NCBI RefSeq assembly: GCF_009362785.1
Contig: NZ_WHNQ01000008.1
Location: forward strand, 186,001-250,000
Source: Paraburkholderia atlantica
GTDB lineage: Bacteria > Pseudomonadota > Gammaproteobacteria > Burkholderiales > Burkholderiaceae
DNA: 64,000 nucleotides
Direction: 5' to 3'
Under the pieces are notes generated by a model. The model saw only the letters and a program-made list of their open reading frames with translations. It had not been told where the DNA came from and did no database searches. Made by a program: the position numbers and the translations under genes. How positions within the stretch are numbered: position 1 is the first letter of the stretch; each line of letters starts with the position of its first letter. Of this stretch, positions 27,876 to 36,016 are shown piece by piece.

Positions 27876-28867
27876 GCGGCGTTCAGCGCGAGCGTGGCTT
27901 CGCAAAGTGGCGTCACGCGTTGACGCCGCTCGCGCTCGTCGCGTTGATCGCGGCGGTCGCGATGCCGGACGTCACTTTGCCGCGCAACACGTTTAACTAC
28001 ATCGTCACGTTCGACATCACGCAAAGCATGGACGTCGAGGACATGGTGCTCGACGGCGCGCCGGTCAGCCGCCTCAAATTCTCGCAGGCCGCGATGCGCG
28101 ACGCGCTCGGGCGTTTGCCGTGCGGCTCGAAGGTCGGCTGGAGCGTCTTTACCGGGCAGCGGGTGTTGCTGCTGATGGCGCCGGTCGAAGTCTGCGGCAA
28201 CTACGACGCGCTGCTGGTGTCGCTCGACGGCATCGACGGGCGCATGCGCTGGACCAACTGGAGCCGCATTGCGGAAGGCGGTGTGTATTCGGCCGTGCGC
28301 GTCGCGCAGGACGTCGGCGGCGGCGCGGCCATCGCGTTCGTCACCGATGGACAGGAGGCGCCGCCGTTGTCGGCGTCGCGCCCGCTGATGGAGGGCATCA
28401 ATGCGGCGCGGATCAGCGGCTGGCTGATCGGCGTCGGCGGCGACCAGCCCGCGGCCATTCCGAAGACCGATGCCAACGGCAACCGGATCGGCGTCTGGCA
28501 GGCCGACGACGTGATCCAGGTGCCGCCTACACCAGGCTCCGGTGTGGCGGCGCAAACGCACGAGGAGTTGTCCGAATTGCGCGGTGAGTACCTGGCGTCG
28601 GTGGCTCGGCAGACTGGCCTCGACTACCGGCGTCTGCTGAACGTGACGTCGTTCGGCGATGCGCTGCTCGAAGCGCGCTTCGCCCGCCGCGAACCGGTGC
28701 CGACCGATCTGCGCTGGTGCCCCGCGTTGCTCGCTTTGCTGCTGCTCGTCGCGCGCTTCATGCCCGACGCCGTTCTCGCATGGCCGCGCGCCTGGCGAAA
28801 GCGCATTCAATCGATCGTTTTGCACATCGCGCCGGCATTCAATGGCCGGCCGACTCGCGCCGACTGA
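27872..28867 (+). CDS. mxaL: MxaL-like vWA membrane protein
   Basis: 331 aa. An N-terminal membrane helix (about 17-33), a vWA domain with the metal site DITQS (Asp48, Thr50, Ser52; Thr in place of the more usual Ser), FVTDGQEAPP, and a C-terminal membrane helix (about 290-307). This fits MxaL, the last of the RSACKL block. No mxaD-like gene follows. The operon probably ends here, as the next gene begins about 290 bp later. Confidence 0.8.
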   Translation: MSGVQRERGFAKWRHALTPLALVALIAAVAMPDVTLPRNTFNYIVTFDITQSMDVEDMVLDGAPVSRLKFSQAAMRDALGRLPCGSKVGWSVFTGQRVLLLMAPVEVCGNYDALLVSLDGIDGRMRWTNWSRIAEGGVYSAVRVAQDVGGGAAIAFVTDGQEAPPLSASRPLMEGINAARISGWLIGVGGDQPAAIPKTDANGNRIGVWQADDVIQVPPTPGSGVAAQTHEELSELRGEYLASVARQTGLDYRRLLNVTSFGDALLEARFARREPVPTDLRWCPALLALLLLVARFMPDAVLAWPRAWRKRIQSIVLHIAPAFNGRPTRAD

Positions 28868-29158
28868 CTACCGCGAGCGCGACCGTTGACGCTGCAACGG
28901 TTGAAGATGCAGGTATCCGATCCGACCACGCAGCTGCTCGCGAAACCTCGCAAGAGTTGCCGGGATTGTTCGACTCAGGACTTTTGCGCCAGAAGCTTTT
29001 GCCGGTCTTCGCCACACGCGCGAGATAGCTCACACATTGACCTACCGGTACGCAAATCACTGACTACAATGTCTGAATGCAAGCGACGCTGCCAGGCGCG
29101 CGGTTCGAATGACGCGCCGTGTCATGTGACGTTTCAGTTCCTTCACGGAGGCATGCCG

Positions 29159-29719
29159 ATGACGTGCCAAAACGAGAGGATTGTCGGAGTGGTACTCGTC
29201 TTGATGAGCGGCTACGCGTTTGCGGGAGGCCCCTTCGGCGATGTGCCGCAAGCGATGATGGTCGCTAACATCGTCGCGTCACCCGTTGAAGTCGTGCCGC
29301 CCATTCCCGAGCCTAGGCGCTACTTCGAGCAGCAGCGCTATGCGATGGAGTATCAGGGGGATCGGGACAAGCCGTTCTACGCGCAAATGGAGAACTACTA
29401 CAGCGTGGACCTTGCGCGCGATGTCCAGCTCGGCACCGCGAAGGCCCTGGTGTCGTCCGGACCGGCATTCGCACCGGTGTCCGAACCGGCTGCAAATGCT
29501 GCCGCGCAGAGTGCTTCGAATTCTCTGCGTCTAGGGCCATCTACTGCGCCGCAATTGTCCATCGTTCAGATGAACGGTTCGGTGCTGTCGATTGGCCAGT
29601 CACCGCAGCGACGCTTGTCCTTGACGGTCGACAACTGGGTGTTCTCGGGCACCGCGCGCGTCGCGATACTGCATTCTCACGATACGGGCGCGACGCTGAT
29701 CGTCAAACGCCGCTACTGA
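29159..29719 (+). CDS. Small exported protein, unknown function
   Basis: 186 aa. The N-terminus MTCQNERIVGVVLVLMSGYAF is a signal peptide. The mature protein has EVVPPIPEPRRYFEQQRYAM, an Ala/Pro-rich middle (about 95-125) and a C-terminal part predicted to be beta-rich. No known family was recognised. GGAGG (29147-29151) lies 7 bases before the ATG at 29159 but only one base before the ATG at 29153, which decided the start. The 291 bases between mxaL and this gene show a TACAAT -10-like element (29065-29070) but no good -35 at normal spacing. Confidence 0.6.
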   Translation: MTCQNERIVGVVLVLMSGYAFAGGPFGDVPQAMMVANIVASPVEVVPPIPEPRRYFEQQRYAMEYQGDRDKPFYAQMENYYSVDLARDVQLGTAKALVSSGPAFAPVSEPAANAAAQSASNSLRLGPSTAPQLSIVQMNGSVLSIGQSPQRRLSLTVDNWVFSGTARVAILHSHDTGATLIVKRRY

Positions 29720-29751
29720 GTGATGTGGATTGGGTGCGCCGGCCGCGCATG

Positions 29752-30726
29752 TCACGTCGACGAAAAGCGCTCGCGATACACCTGCGGCGGCACGCGCATC
29801 TGACGCACGAAGCTGCAGCGCATCGTTTCCTCGCTGCCGAATCCACATCGCAGCGCGATCCGTTTGATCGACCAGGATGTTTCGCTCAGCAAGCGTTGTG
29901 CCGCTTCGATGCGTAGCTGCTCGACCGCGCGCGCGGGCGTGCGGCCCGTTTGCGCCTTGTAGTGGCGCATGAAGCTGCGCTCGCTCATATGCAGCCGTTG
30001 CGCGAGCGCGGACACTGACAGGTCGGCTGCGAGATGCGACGTCATCCATGCATGCAATTCGCCGAAACGGTCGTCGGCATGTTGCAGCGACAGCGCCGCG
30101 CTGAATTGCGACTGACCACCCGGGCGCTTCAGAAACACGACGAGTTCGCGCGCGACGTCGAGCGCCAACGCGCGCCCGTGATCTTCTTCGAGCATCGCTA
30201 GCGCGAGGTCGATGCCGGCGGTGACGCCCGCCGATGTCCAGATATCGCCGTCGCGAATGAAGATCGGATCGGCTTCGACTTGTAGTTGCGGATAGGCCTG
30301 CGCGAGTTCGTCGCAACGCGCCCAATGCGTGGCGACGCGCCGGCCGTCGAGCAAGCCCGCCTCGGCGAGCAGGAACGCGCCCGAGCAGGCCGACGCGACG
30401 CGTCTGCAGTGCGGCGCGTGGCGTTGCGTCCAGCGGATCAGGCGTTGATCGGCCGATGCCTGACGAACGCCCCGGCCACCCGGAACGATCAGCGTATCGA
30501 GCGGTGTCTTCACCGAGCGCAGTGAGGCGGCCAGCACCGCGAGTCCCGACGACGATGTGACGGGCCCGGCTTCGGCTGCTACGACGCGGGGTGCGTAGAG
30601 CTTGCCGAGCCCGCGCTGCCCGACGAGTTCATTGGCGGACGCAAATACCTGCAGCGGACCGCTGATGTCGAGCAGTTGCATGTTCGGGAAGGCGAGCAGC
30701 ACGATGAAGCGGGGAGCGCTGGACAT
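29752..30726 (-). CDS. GlxA-type transcriptional regulator (DJ-1/PfpI domain plus AraC helix-turn-helix)
   Basis: 324 aa. Residues about 5-185 form a DJ-1/PfpI domain (LDISGPLQVF; Cys114 in ASACSGAFLLAEAGLL at the nucleophile-elbow position). Residues about 225-320 are a double AraC helix-turn-helix (LSVSALAQRLHMSERSFMRH and the second at IKRIALRCGFGSEETM). Such regulators often sit divergent from a small DJ-1/PfpI enzyme gene. Here that presumed partner (33143) is 2.4 kb away, with an island between. The start codon lies at the edge of a repeat that recurs before the partner gene. Confidence 0.9.
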   Translation of the reverse strand: MSSAPRFIVLLAFPNMQLLDISGPLQVFASANELVGQRGLGKLYAPRVVAAEAGPVTSSSGLAVLAASLRSVKTPLDTLIVPGGRGVRQASADQRLIRWTQRHAPHCRRVASACSGAFLLAEAGLLDGRRVATHWARCDELAQAYPQLQVEADPIFIRDGDIWTSAGVTAGIDLALAMLEEDHGRALALDVARELVVFLKRPGGQSQFSAALSLQHADDRFGELHAWMTSHLAADLSVSALAQRLHMSERSFMRHYKAQTGRTPARAVEQLRIEAAQRLLSETSWSIKRIALRCGFGSEETMRCSFVRQMRVPPQVYRERFSST

Positions 30727-30737
30727 GTGAGCAAATC

Positions 30738-30809
30738 GGTGGCAGAAATCAAGGGGACAATGGAAGTCTTGCCAAACACTACGCGCATAGAATCAATCCG
30801 TCTAGCTGG
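30738..30809 (+). repeat. 72-bp direct repeat, copy 1
   Basis: This stretch begins GGTGGCAGAAATCAAGG and ends AGCTGG, and recurs in the same orientation at 33021-33092 with 68 of 72 bases identical. Similarity continues to the left, through AGCGCTGGACA and into the first codons of the GlxA-type gene. It probably is the promoter region of the regulator/DJ-1 pair. Confidence 0.9.
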
Positions 30810-30867
30810 CCTGCGTCTGATCGCAATAGACAACGACCCACGGGGCGGGAGTCGCAAGGTTTAGTAA

Positions 30868-31026
30868 CCGCTGCGATCAGGAACTGTTCACGGTGCTTGC
30901 GCTCGACGCAAGGGGCGACGCCAGCGCCAACTGAGACCGGAGGACGCGGCAGCGATTCTCGCTGACACCACGGAAGGCGCGAACGCGAAACTGGCGGCGA
31001 TGGATGCTTCATGGACGCAACACTAA
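30868..31026 (+). pseudogene. Possible 3' fragment of a lost gene
   Basis: An open frame ending at TAA 31024-31026 encodes a tail RPEDAAAILADTTEGANA followed by KLAAMDASWTQH that looks protein-like, but has no start codon or ribosome site and is preceded by stops. A terminator follows 24 bases later in the same direction. It could be the remnant of a gene that stood upstream of the island genes. No family was recognised. Confidence 0.25.
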
Positions 31027-31050
31027 CCACTTTCGATCCCTGACGATAAA

Positions 31051-31074
31051 GGCGGCGCAATGCCGCCATTTTTT
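31051..31074 (+). terminator. Rho-independent terminator at the left side of the island
   Basis: GGCGGC (31051-31056), loop GCAAT, GCCGCC (31062-31067), A, then TTTTTT. It is a good intrinsic terminator although no intact gene ends before it, which supports loss of an upstream gene. The bases from 31075 to 31231 hold no gene and should include the island operon promoter. Confidence 0.75.
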
Positions 31075-31231
31075 GGTCCTGCGCCAGCAGGAATATGCAA
31101 TAGAAATCGAGATAACCGACACCATCGTAAATAGTTGTCAAAACGGGCTTATCCCGAATTAATGCGGTTGACCGTGGTCCGTTTCGATGATTTATTCGCG
31201 AGGTATCACCTGAAAACTCTTGAGGAGTGTA

Positions 31232-31666
31232 ATGGAGCAACTGAAACAGCAAAGCAGTGGGACGGATTGCACAGTCGACGAAGAATGCGACCTTTGCCGG
31301 ATCACCTATTCGATCTACTCAAAGTTCCCGCCGATGCCGCACGCACAGGCCCTGAACGCCGAAACCGGCGAGTTCTTTCCGTTTGACAGGGTTCGTAAGA
31401 TGAAATCCGGTTACGCCATGGCCGAAGCGCTGGGTTACGCATGGGCGTGCAATTGTCGCGGACGCTCCCCCAAACGGTTCAATGAGCAGTTCGAGCTAAG
31501 AGAATCCACCGGCAAGCGACTGGCTGGGGTGCGTTACAGGATTCGCGTCGGTTCGAGGGTCATCGCGAAAGGTGTCACCGATTCCCAAGGGCGAACCCAG
31601 CGTGTTTCGACAGATAACGCGAACCAGATTTCCATCGAAGTTGCCGGGCAATGGCAGTGGATCTAG
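31232..31666 (+). CDS. Small protein with a secretion-carrier-like beta domain
   Basis: 144 aa. The N-terminal half has six cysteines (TDCTVDEECDLC and WACNC). The C-terminal half, FNEQFELRESTGKRLAGVRY and on to VTDSQGRTQRVSTDNANQIS, matches a beta-sandwich repeat often found attached to type VI secretion spike (VgrG/PAAR) or effector proteins in Burkholderia relatives. That similarity is from memory of the pattern, not a search. GAGGAG precedes the ATG at 31232. It overlaps or abuts the metallopeptidase gene, suggesting it is an adaptor or N-terminal partner for it. A TTG at 31220 is an alternative start. Confidence 0.6.
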   Translation: MEQLKQQSSGTDCTVDEECDLCRITYSIYSKFPPMPHAQALNAETGEFFPFDRVRKMKSGYAMAEALGYAWACNCRGRSPKRFNEQFELRESTGKRLAGVRYRIRVGSRVIAKGVTDSQGRTQRVSTDNANQISIEVAGQWQWI

Positions 31667-31692
31667 GTAAGTCTTCTATCTCTGGTGAACGC

Positions 31693-32421
31693 ATGACAAA
31701 TGAATTTTTGGACAAGAATAGCCATTATTTCAAGACCGACGAGAATGAAGAATGGACCGAGGTCGGCACAGCCCTTACCAATACCACTCCCGGGTCGATA
31801 TCCAATGTCGTAATCAATACGACGCCTATCTGTCCAAATATGAGCAATAAAGAATTTAGAGGGTTAATAATGCGTTTGCGAGATGCAGCGTTAACTCTCA
31901 TAAAGGAGCGCATTGCAGATGTTGCACGTTGGGATATGTCAGCACAGGATCGTGCCAAATTCTGGTTTGGTCGGAGCGATCAATATATCCGTGATAAATT
32001 GAATATCGGTCTGCCAAGGCTTGCAGCCGCGATGCGAGAACTGCAACCTGAGAAAATAATTCGTTGGGACGAACAGAAAATTGTACAGCTTTCCTGTGCG
32101 ATAGTTCCCGATAGGGGCTCGAACGATGCTGCTGTATGCAAGCCAGATTCGAAAAGGCGATATATTGCAATTTATCCCCATTTTTGCATGCTGCCACCCG
32201 TTGCAGTCTCAACAAATTGCCAATTGAAGGTAATCATCCACGAGTGCACGCACTATGTCGACACGTTCAATTCAGACGATGTGATGTATGGTTTTGGTCC
32301 GGGCGTCGGTTACTGGGCTCAGAACGATTCTGAGGGGGCTTGCAGGAACGCAGATAGCATCGCGTGTTACATCGCGCACTTCGATACCCAAATCGAATTC
32401 AATCAAAAGAAGATCTGGTGA
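31693..32421 (+). CDS. Putative HExxH zinc metallopeptidase (deuterolysin/Lys-endopeptidase-like), candidate secreted effector
   Basis: 242 aa with no signal peptide. HECTH (183-187) is the zinc-binding, catalytic motif; SDDVMYG (194-200) and RNADSIACYIAHF (218-230) follow in the order seen in M35/lysine-specific metallo-endopeptidases, where an Asp is the third zinc ligand. The N-terminal 170 residues are helical and unknown. It would cleave proteins, presumably in a target cell or the periplasm. It follows the carrier-like protein (an alternative ATG at 31651 overlaps that gene) and precedes an exported protein by 4 bp. The A/T-rich codon use differs from surrounding genes, which points to acquisition by transfer. 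Confidence 0.7.
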   Translation: MTNEFLDKNSHYFKTDENEEWTEVGTALTNTTPGSISNVVINTTPICPNMSNKEFRGLIMRLRDAALTLIKERIADVARWDMSAQDRAKFWFGRSDQYIRDKLNIGLPRLAAAMRELQPEKIIRWDEQKIVQLSCAIVPDRGSNDAAVCKPDSKRRYIAIYPHFCMLPPVAVSTNCQLKVIIHECTHYVDTFNSDDVMYGFGPGVGYWAQNDSEGACRNADSIACYIAHFDTQIEFNQKKIW

Positions 32422-32425
32422 TCCC

Positions 32426-32896
32426 ATGAAGAAATTCGCCTTCGCCGTTCTTTCGGCTTTTTGGTTCGCCGCTTCTCAGCAGGCGGCTGCATGTACTATT
32501 TCGGAAGATTTGACAGAAAGTGTTCCGCTTAACTTTCAGGGAATTCCTAATTCCTATCGTCTTAAAATGGTGGACCTAGTATCAAATGCGCGGCGATGGC
32601 CCGATGTTGAAATTCAAGCTCAAATCGTCACAAACGCTTACGTTGGCGAAAAGAACGCAGAAGAATTAGCAAAGTCGAGGGGGCAACAGTTGAAAGAATT
32701 CCTAATTCAACTTGGAGTGAAGTCGCAATATATATATGTCGACACCCATCTGGAAGAGTCGCCCTATCCGCAAGACAACAGCGGATTCAATGGATACCTA
32801 CAGCTAAGCGTTGGTCTCATGCCGCTTTGCAAGGGCGGCTGCGAACGACTATGCGACGATCCGCGCATAACGCCGACGAGCAAGGCCGTCAAATAG
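32426..32896 (+). CDS. Exported OmpA-like protein, candidate immunity protein
   Basis: 156 aa. The signal peptide ends QQAAAC, so it may be a lipoprotein with the Cys at about 23 or a cleaved periplasmic protein. The segment NAYVGEKNAEELAKSRGQQL followed by FLIQLGVKSQYIYV is like the OmpA C-terminal peptidoglycan-binding fold. It starts 4 bases after the metallopeptidase stop. Immediate coupling of a cytoplasm-made toxin-like enzyme to a periplasmic protein is typical of effector/immunity pairs, which is why immunity is suggested; a direct peptidoglycan role is the alternative. Codon use is A/T-rich like its neighbour. Confidence 0.6.
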   Translation: MKKFAFAVLSAFWFAASQQAAACTISEDLTESVPLNFQGIPNSYRLKMVDLVSNARRWPDVEIQAQIVTNAYVGEKNAEELAKSRGQQLKEFLIQLGVKSQYIYVDTHLEESPYPQDNSGFNGYLQLSVGLMPLCKGGCERLCDDPRITPTSKAVK

Positions 32897-32902
32897 AAAT
32901 TC

Positions 32903-32925
32903 GCCCCGCTTCGGCGGGGCTTTTT
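32903..32925 (+). terminator. Strong rho-independent terminator after the island operon
   Basis: GCCCCGC (32903-32909), loop TTCG, GCGGGGC (32914-32920) and TTTTT. It starts 6 bases after the stop of the OmpA-like gene and so ends the three-gene island operon. Confidence 0.9.
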
Positions 32926-33020
32926 ACCTTCGGCGCGTCGGCGCAGCAGATCGTGCGCAGTTGTTTTTTGTTCAAGACGGACAGCACGACGGAGTGGCAA
33001 GCGCTGGACAGGTGAGAACG

Positions 33021-33092
33021 GGTGGCAGAAATCAAGGGAACAATGGCAGTCTTGCCAAACACTACGCGCATAGAATCGATCCGTCCAGCTGG
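33021..33092 (+). repeat. 72-bp direct repeat, copy 2
   Basis: Copy of 30738-30809 with four substitutions. To its left, about 32970-33020, the minus strand still resembles the first codons of the GlxA-type gene (LSSA then VVLSVL, where the intact gene has MSSA then IVLLAF). This copy leads directly into the DJ-1/PfpI gene, as expected if it is that gene's original promoter. Confidence 0.88.
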
Positions 33093-33142
33093 AAGAAATG
33101 ACAGATGGCGTACTTCGATTTCTCCTTCGACAAGGTATCCCT

Positions 33143-33820
33143 ATGAGCCTCCAAATCGGTTTTCTGGTGTTCCCGAAAGTACAGCAACTCGATCTGACTG
33201 GCCCGCATGACGTGCTCGCATCGGTGCCGGGCGCCAGGATGCATCTGGTCTGGAAGACGCGGGAGCCCGTGGTGTCGAGTAACGGCCTCGTGCTGACGCC
33301 GAGCGCGACCTACGAAAGCTGCCCACCGCTCGACGTGATCTGTGTGCCAGGCGGAAGCGGCGTGACCGCGCTGTTGCAAGACGAGCAAACGATCGACTTC
33401 GTTCGCCGCCAGGCGGCGAGCGCGCGCTACGTGACGTCGGTCTGCACCGGCGCGTTGCTGCTGGGCGCGGCCGGCTTGCTGCGCGGGCGGCGCGCGACGA
33501 CTCACTGGGCGTTTCACTCGTTGCTGGAACCGCTCGGCGCGATTCCGACGCATGCGCGTGTGGTTCGCGACGGCAATCTGATTACCGGCGGCGGCGTGAC
33601 GGCGGGCATCGATTTCGGGCTGACCGTGGCTGCCGAACTGGCGGGCGTCGAAGAGGCGCAGGCGATCCAGCTCGAACTCGAATATGCGCCAGCGCCGCCG
33701 TTCGACGCGGGCGATCCGGCGATGGCGCCGCAAGCGGTGGTGGAGTTGGTCCGGCAGAGGTCGGCGGAAACTTTGGCGTCGCGGCGTCGCGTCGTGATGG
33801 AGCTCGCGGAGAGAAGCTAA
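33143..33820 (+). CDS. inhA: DJ-1/PfpI family enzyme, isonitrile hydratase-like
   Basis: 225 aa from the ATG at 33143 (AAGG site upstream); an ATG at 33098 is less likely. The DJ-1/PfpI fold shows Asp17 (QLDLTG) and Cys101 in TSVCTGALLLGAAGLLRG. These positions match the catalytic pair known for isonitrile hydratase InhA, which hydrates isonitriles to N-substituted formamides; the length is also right. The substrate in this organism is not known. The gene is probably the former divergent partner of the GlxA-type regulator at 29752-30726. Confidence 0.75.
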   Translation: MSLQIGFLVFPKVQQLDLTGPHDVLASVPGARMHLVWKTREPVVSSNGLVLTPSATYESCPPLDVICVPGGSGVTALLQDEQTIDFVRRQAASARYVTSVCTGALLLGAAGLLRGRRATTHWAFHSLLEPLGAIPTHARVVRDGNLITGGGVTAGIDFGLTVAAELAGVEEAQAIQLELEYAPAPPFDAGDPAMAPQAVVELVRQRSAETLASRRRVVMELAERS

Positions 33821-33927
33821 GTCTTGCTTGCGGGTGCGAGCATTCAATTAAACTGTGAGGCTCCACCCGTTTCCGCCAGTCGGACTGATGCGATGAAGTA
33901 CCGCGAAATTTCCCGGGGGCACTCCCC

Positions 33928-34368
33928 ATGCGCGTAGGCAAGCCCGTCAAGGCACTGCCGCAGCCGTCATGCGACTACTGCGGCAACCGCGCGTTGCTCG
34001 CGCGTTACGGCGACGAGTCCTACCCGTATCGCAGCGATCAAGGCCCGCTGTGGATCTGCACCGCCTGTCAGGCGTGGATCGGTGTGTATTCGCGCAGCAA
34101 ACACAACCTGCCGCTAGGCCGCCTCGCCGACGCGACGTTGCGCGAGTCGAAGAGCAAGCTGCACGACGCGCTCGAACCGCTCGTCGCCGCGAAGGTGCGC
34201 CGCGATGGCGTCAACGCGTTCGAAGCCCGCGCGAAAGCAATCCGGTGGGTCGCGACCGAGCTTGGCTTCGATCCGGTTCCGGCGAGCATTCACGCGTTCA
34301 CGCCCGAGCAGTGCGAACAGGCGCTGCGTTATGTCGAGGCTTTTGTCGAAGCCCGGCGTATGAGATAG
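33928..34368 (+). CDS. Zinc-finger-containing protein (DUF3268-like)
   Basis: 146 aa. Two CxxC pairs (CDYCGN near residue 15 and CTACQA near 44) form a zinc ribbon, with GVYSRSKHNLPLG after it. The remainder is helical with an ALRYVEAF-type tail. Similar small proteins of unknown function occur widely in Proteobacteria, sometimes called DUF3268. The ATG at 33928 follows a GGGGG-containing stretch. It ends 19 bp from the convergent ssuB-like gene. A nucleic-acid-binding role is possible, but nothing here proves it. Confidence 0.75.
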   Translation: MRVGKPVKALPQPSCDYCGNRALLARYGDESYPYRSDQGPLWICTACQAWIGVYSRSKHNLPLGRLADATLRESKSKLHDALEPLVAAKVRRDGVNAFEARAKAIRWVATELGFDPVPASIHAFTPEQCEQALRYVEAFVEARRMR

Positions 34369-34387
34369 CGTGATTTTCCGCAGCCCG

Positions 34388-35125
34388 CTACATCTCCAGA
34401 AGTACCTCGCGCAAAGCATCCAACGACGCATCGCGCGGATTCCTCGGCCGTTGTAGTGCAATCGGCAGTTCACGCGCGATGCGGCTCGGGCTACCAACGC
34501 CCGCCGGAGACAACAACAGCACGCGATCGGACAGACTCAATGCTTCGTCGAGATCGTGCGTGACGAGCAGCACCGTCGTGCCGCGCGCATGCTTCAACGC
34601 GAGCAGCAACTGCTGCAGTCGCGCCCGCGTGATCGCATCGACGGCGCTGAACGGTTCGTCGAGCAGCAGCAGTTCCGGCTCGTTGAACAGCCCGCGCGCG
34701 AGCGCGACGCGCTGCGCCATACCGCCGGACAGTTGCTTCGGCAGCGCGTCGCGCACGCCAGCGAGACCCACCTCGGCGAGCAGCGCATCGACGCGCGGAT
34801 CGTCTCCCGCGTGCGGCCCCGCGGCAAAGGCGATGTTGTCGGCCACGCTGAGCCACGGCAGCAGGCGCGGTTCCTGAAAGATCATGCCGACGCGTGGCGA
34901 CGGCGCGAGCAAGGGCACGCCGTCGATCAGCACGGTACCCGTCGCTGTGCGATCGAGTCCCGCCACCGCGCGCAGCAGTGTGCTTTTACCGCAGCCGCTA
35001 GGACCGACCAGACTGACGATCTCGCCGCGCGACAGCGCGAACGATACCTTGTCGAACACGTTGCGCTCGCCAAAGCGCCGCGTCAGTCCACGTACTTCGA
35101 GTAACGGAGCAAGTTCCCGATTCAT
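34388..35125 (-). CDS. ssuB: ABC transporter ATP-binding protein, aliphatic sulfonate type
   Basis: 245 aa. Walker A GPSGCGKST (near residue 40), Q-loop FQEPRLLPW, signature LSGGMAQRVALARGL and Walker B LLLLDEPFSAVD are intact. FQEPRLLPWLSVADNI is typical of the nitrate/sulfonate/taurine family. It would drive uptake through the permease encoded upstream, with which it overlaps by 4 bp (ATGA at 35122-35125). The ssuD monooxygenase that would release sulfite is not in the window. Confidence 0.85.
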   Translation of the reverse strand: MNRELAPLLEVRGLTRRFGERNVFDKVSFALSRGEIVSLVGPSGCGKSTLLRAVAGLDRTATGTVLIDGVPLLAPSPRVGMIFQEPRLLPWLSVADNIAFAAGPHAGDDPRVDALLAEVGLAGVRDALPKQLSGGMAQRVALARGLFNEPELLLLDEPFSAVDAITRARLQQLLLALKHARGTTVLLVTHDLDEALSLSDRVLLLSPAGVGSPSRIARELPIALQRPRNPRDASLDALREVLLEM

Positions 35126-35988
35126 CGCGCGGCCTCCGACACCTGATGCGCATCGCGCCACGACAGCGCGCGTACCTCGATTGCTTTCAGCATGCCGTCG
35201 CTCAGTTTGCCGAGCAGCGCGAGCAACAGGATCGCGCCGAACACCAGATCGGGGCGGCCGGTTTCGCGTCCATCGCTGAGCAGATAGCCGAGCCCGCGCG
35301 TCGCCGCGATCAGCTCGGCGGCCACCATGAACATCCACGCGAGGCTCAGTCCGGTGCGCAGTCCGGTGAAAATCTGCGGCATCGACGCGGGCAGCAGTAT
35401 GCGCGTGAACAGCGCCCGCCGACTCAGCCGGTTCAACTCGCCAAATTCGATCAGCTTGCGGTCGACGCCGCGAATGCCCGCCACCACGCTCAACTGCACT
35501 GGAAAAAACGCGCCGATCGCGATCAACGTGATCTTCGGCGCTTCGTCGATGCCCATCCATAGCAGCAGGATCGGCACCCACGCGAGCGACGGAATCGCGC
35601 GCAAGGCCTGAAACGCGGGGTCGAGCAAGGCATCGACGCGCCGGCTGAGGCCCATCGCCGCGCCGATCAGCAGCGCGAGCGCCGCGCCGATCGCAAAGCC
35701 GCCGTACACGCGGATCACGCTCGCGCCAACATGACGCGCGAGCCGCGCCGCGCCGAGATCCCATAGCGTCTGCGCGATCGCGCTCGGCGCGGGGACCAGA
35801 TGCATCGGCAGAATCGACGCGCGCACCAGCAACTCGATGACAGCCAGAAACGCTACCGGCAGCGCGAGACCGGCATAGCGCCACAGTCGTAACGGGTCGA
35901 TCGCGCGCGGCGGTTGCGCGAGTTCGCTACACGACGGACAGGACGAATCCCTCCGTGCGAGCGTGAAAAAGTTCTTCGCGGTGCTCAT
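35122..35988 (-). CDS. ssuC: ABC transporter permease, aliphatic sulfonate type
   Basis: 288 aa with about six membrane helices. The inner-membrane permease motif EFGELNRLSRRALFTRILLPASMPQIFTGL (shown in part) is the EAA loop that contacts SsuB. The ATG at 35988 was chosen; an ATG at 36045 would overlap the ssuA-like gene. The start lies 28 bp after the stop of the binding-protein gene. Substrate is assigned from family resemblance. Confidence 0.82.
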   Translation of the reverse strand: MSTAKNFFTLARRDSSCPSCSELAQPPRAIDPLRLWRYAGLALPVAFLAVIELLVRASILPMHLVPAPSAIAQTLWDLGAARLARHVGASVIRVYGGFAIGAALALLIGAAMGLSRRVDALLDPAFQALRAIPSLAWVPILLLWMGIDEAPKITLIAIGAFFPVQLSVVAGIRGVDRKLIEFGELNRLSRRALFTRILLPASMPQIFTGLRTGLSLAWMFMVAAELIAATRGLGYLLSDGRETGRPDLVFGAILLLALLGKLSDGMLKAIEVRALSWRDAHQVSEAAR

Positions 35989-36016
35989 TGGCAGGCTCGG
36001 GTCTGATGCGTGTGTT

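Noticed and set aside
29037..29070. sigma70 promoter TTGACC/TACAAT before the exported protein at 29159
   Set aside because: The spacer is 22 bases, too long for a standard promoter.
30738..33092. Direct repeats as a CRISPR or IS end
   Set aside because: Only two copies 2.2 kb apart, not short spacers; no transposase lies between them.
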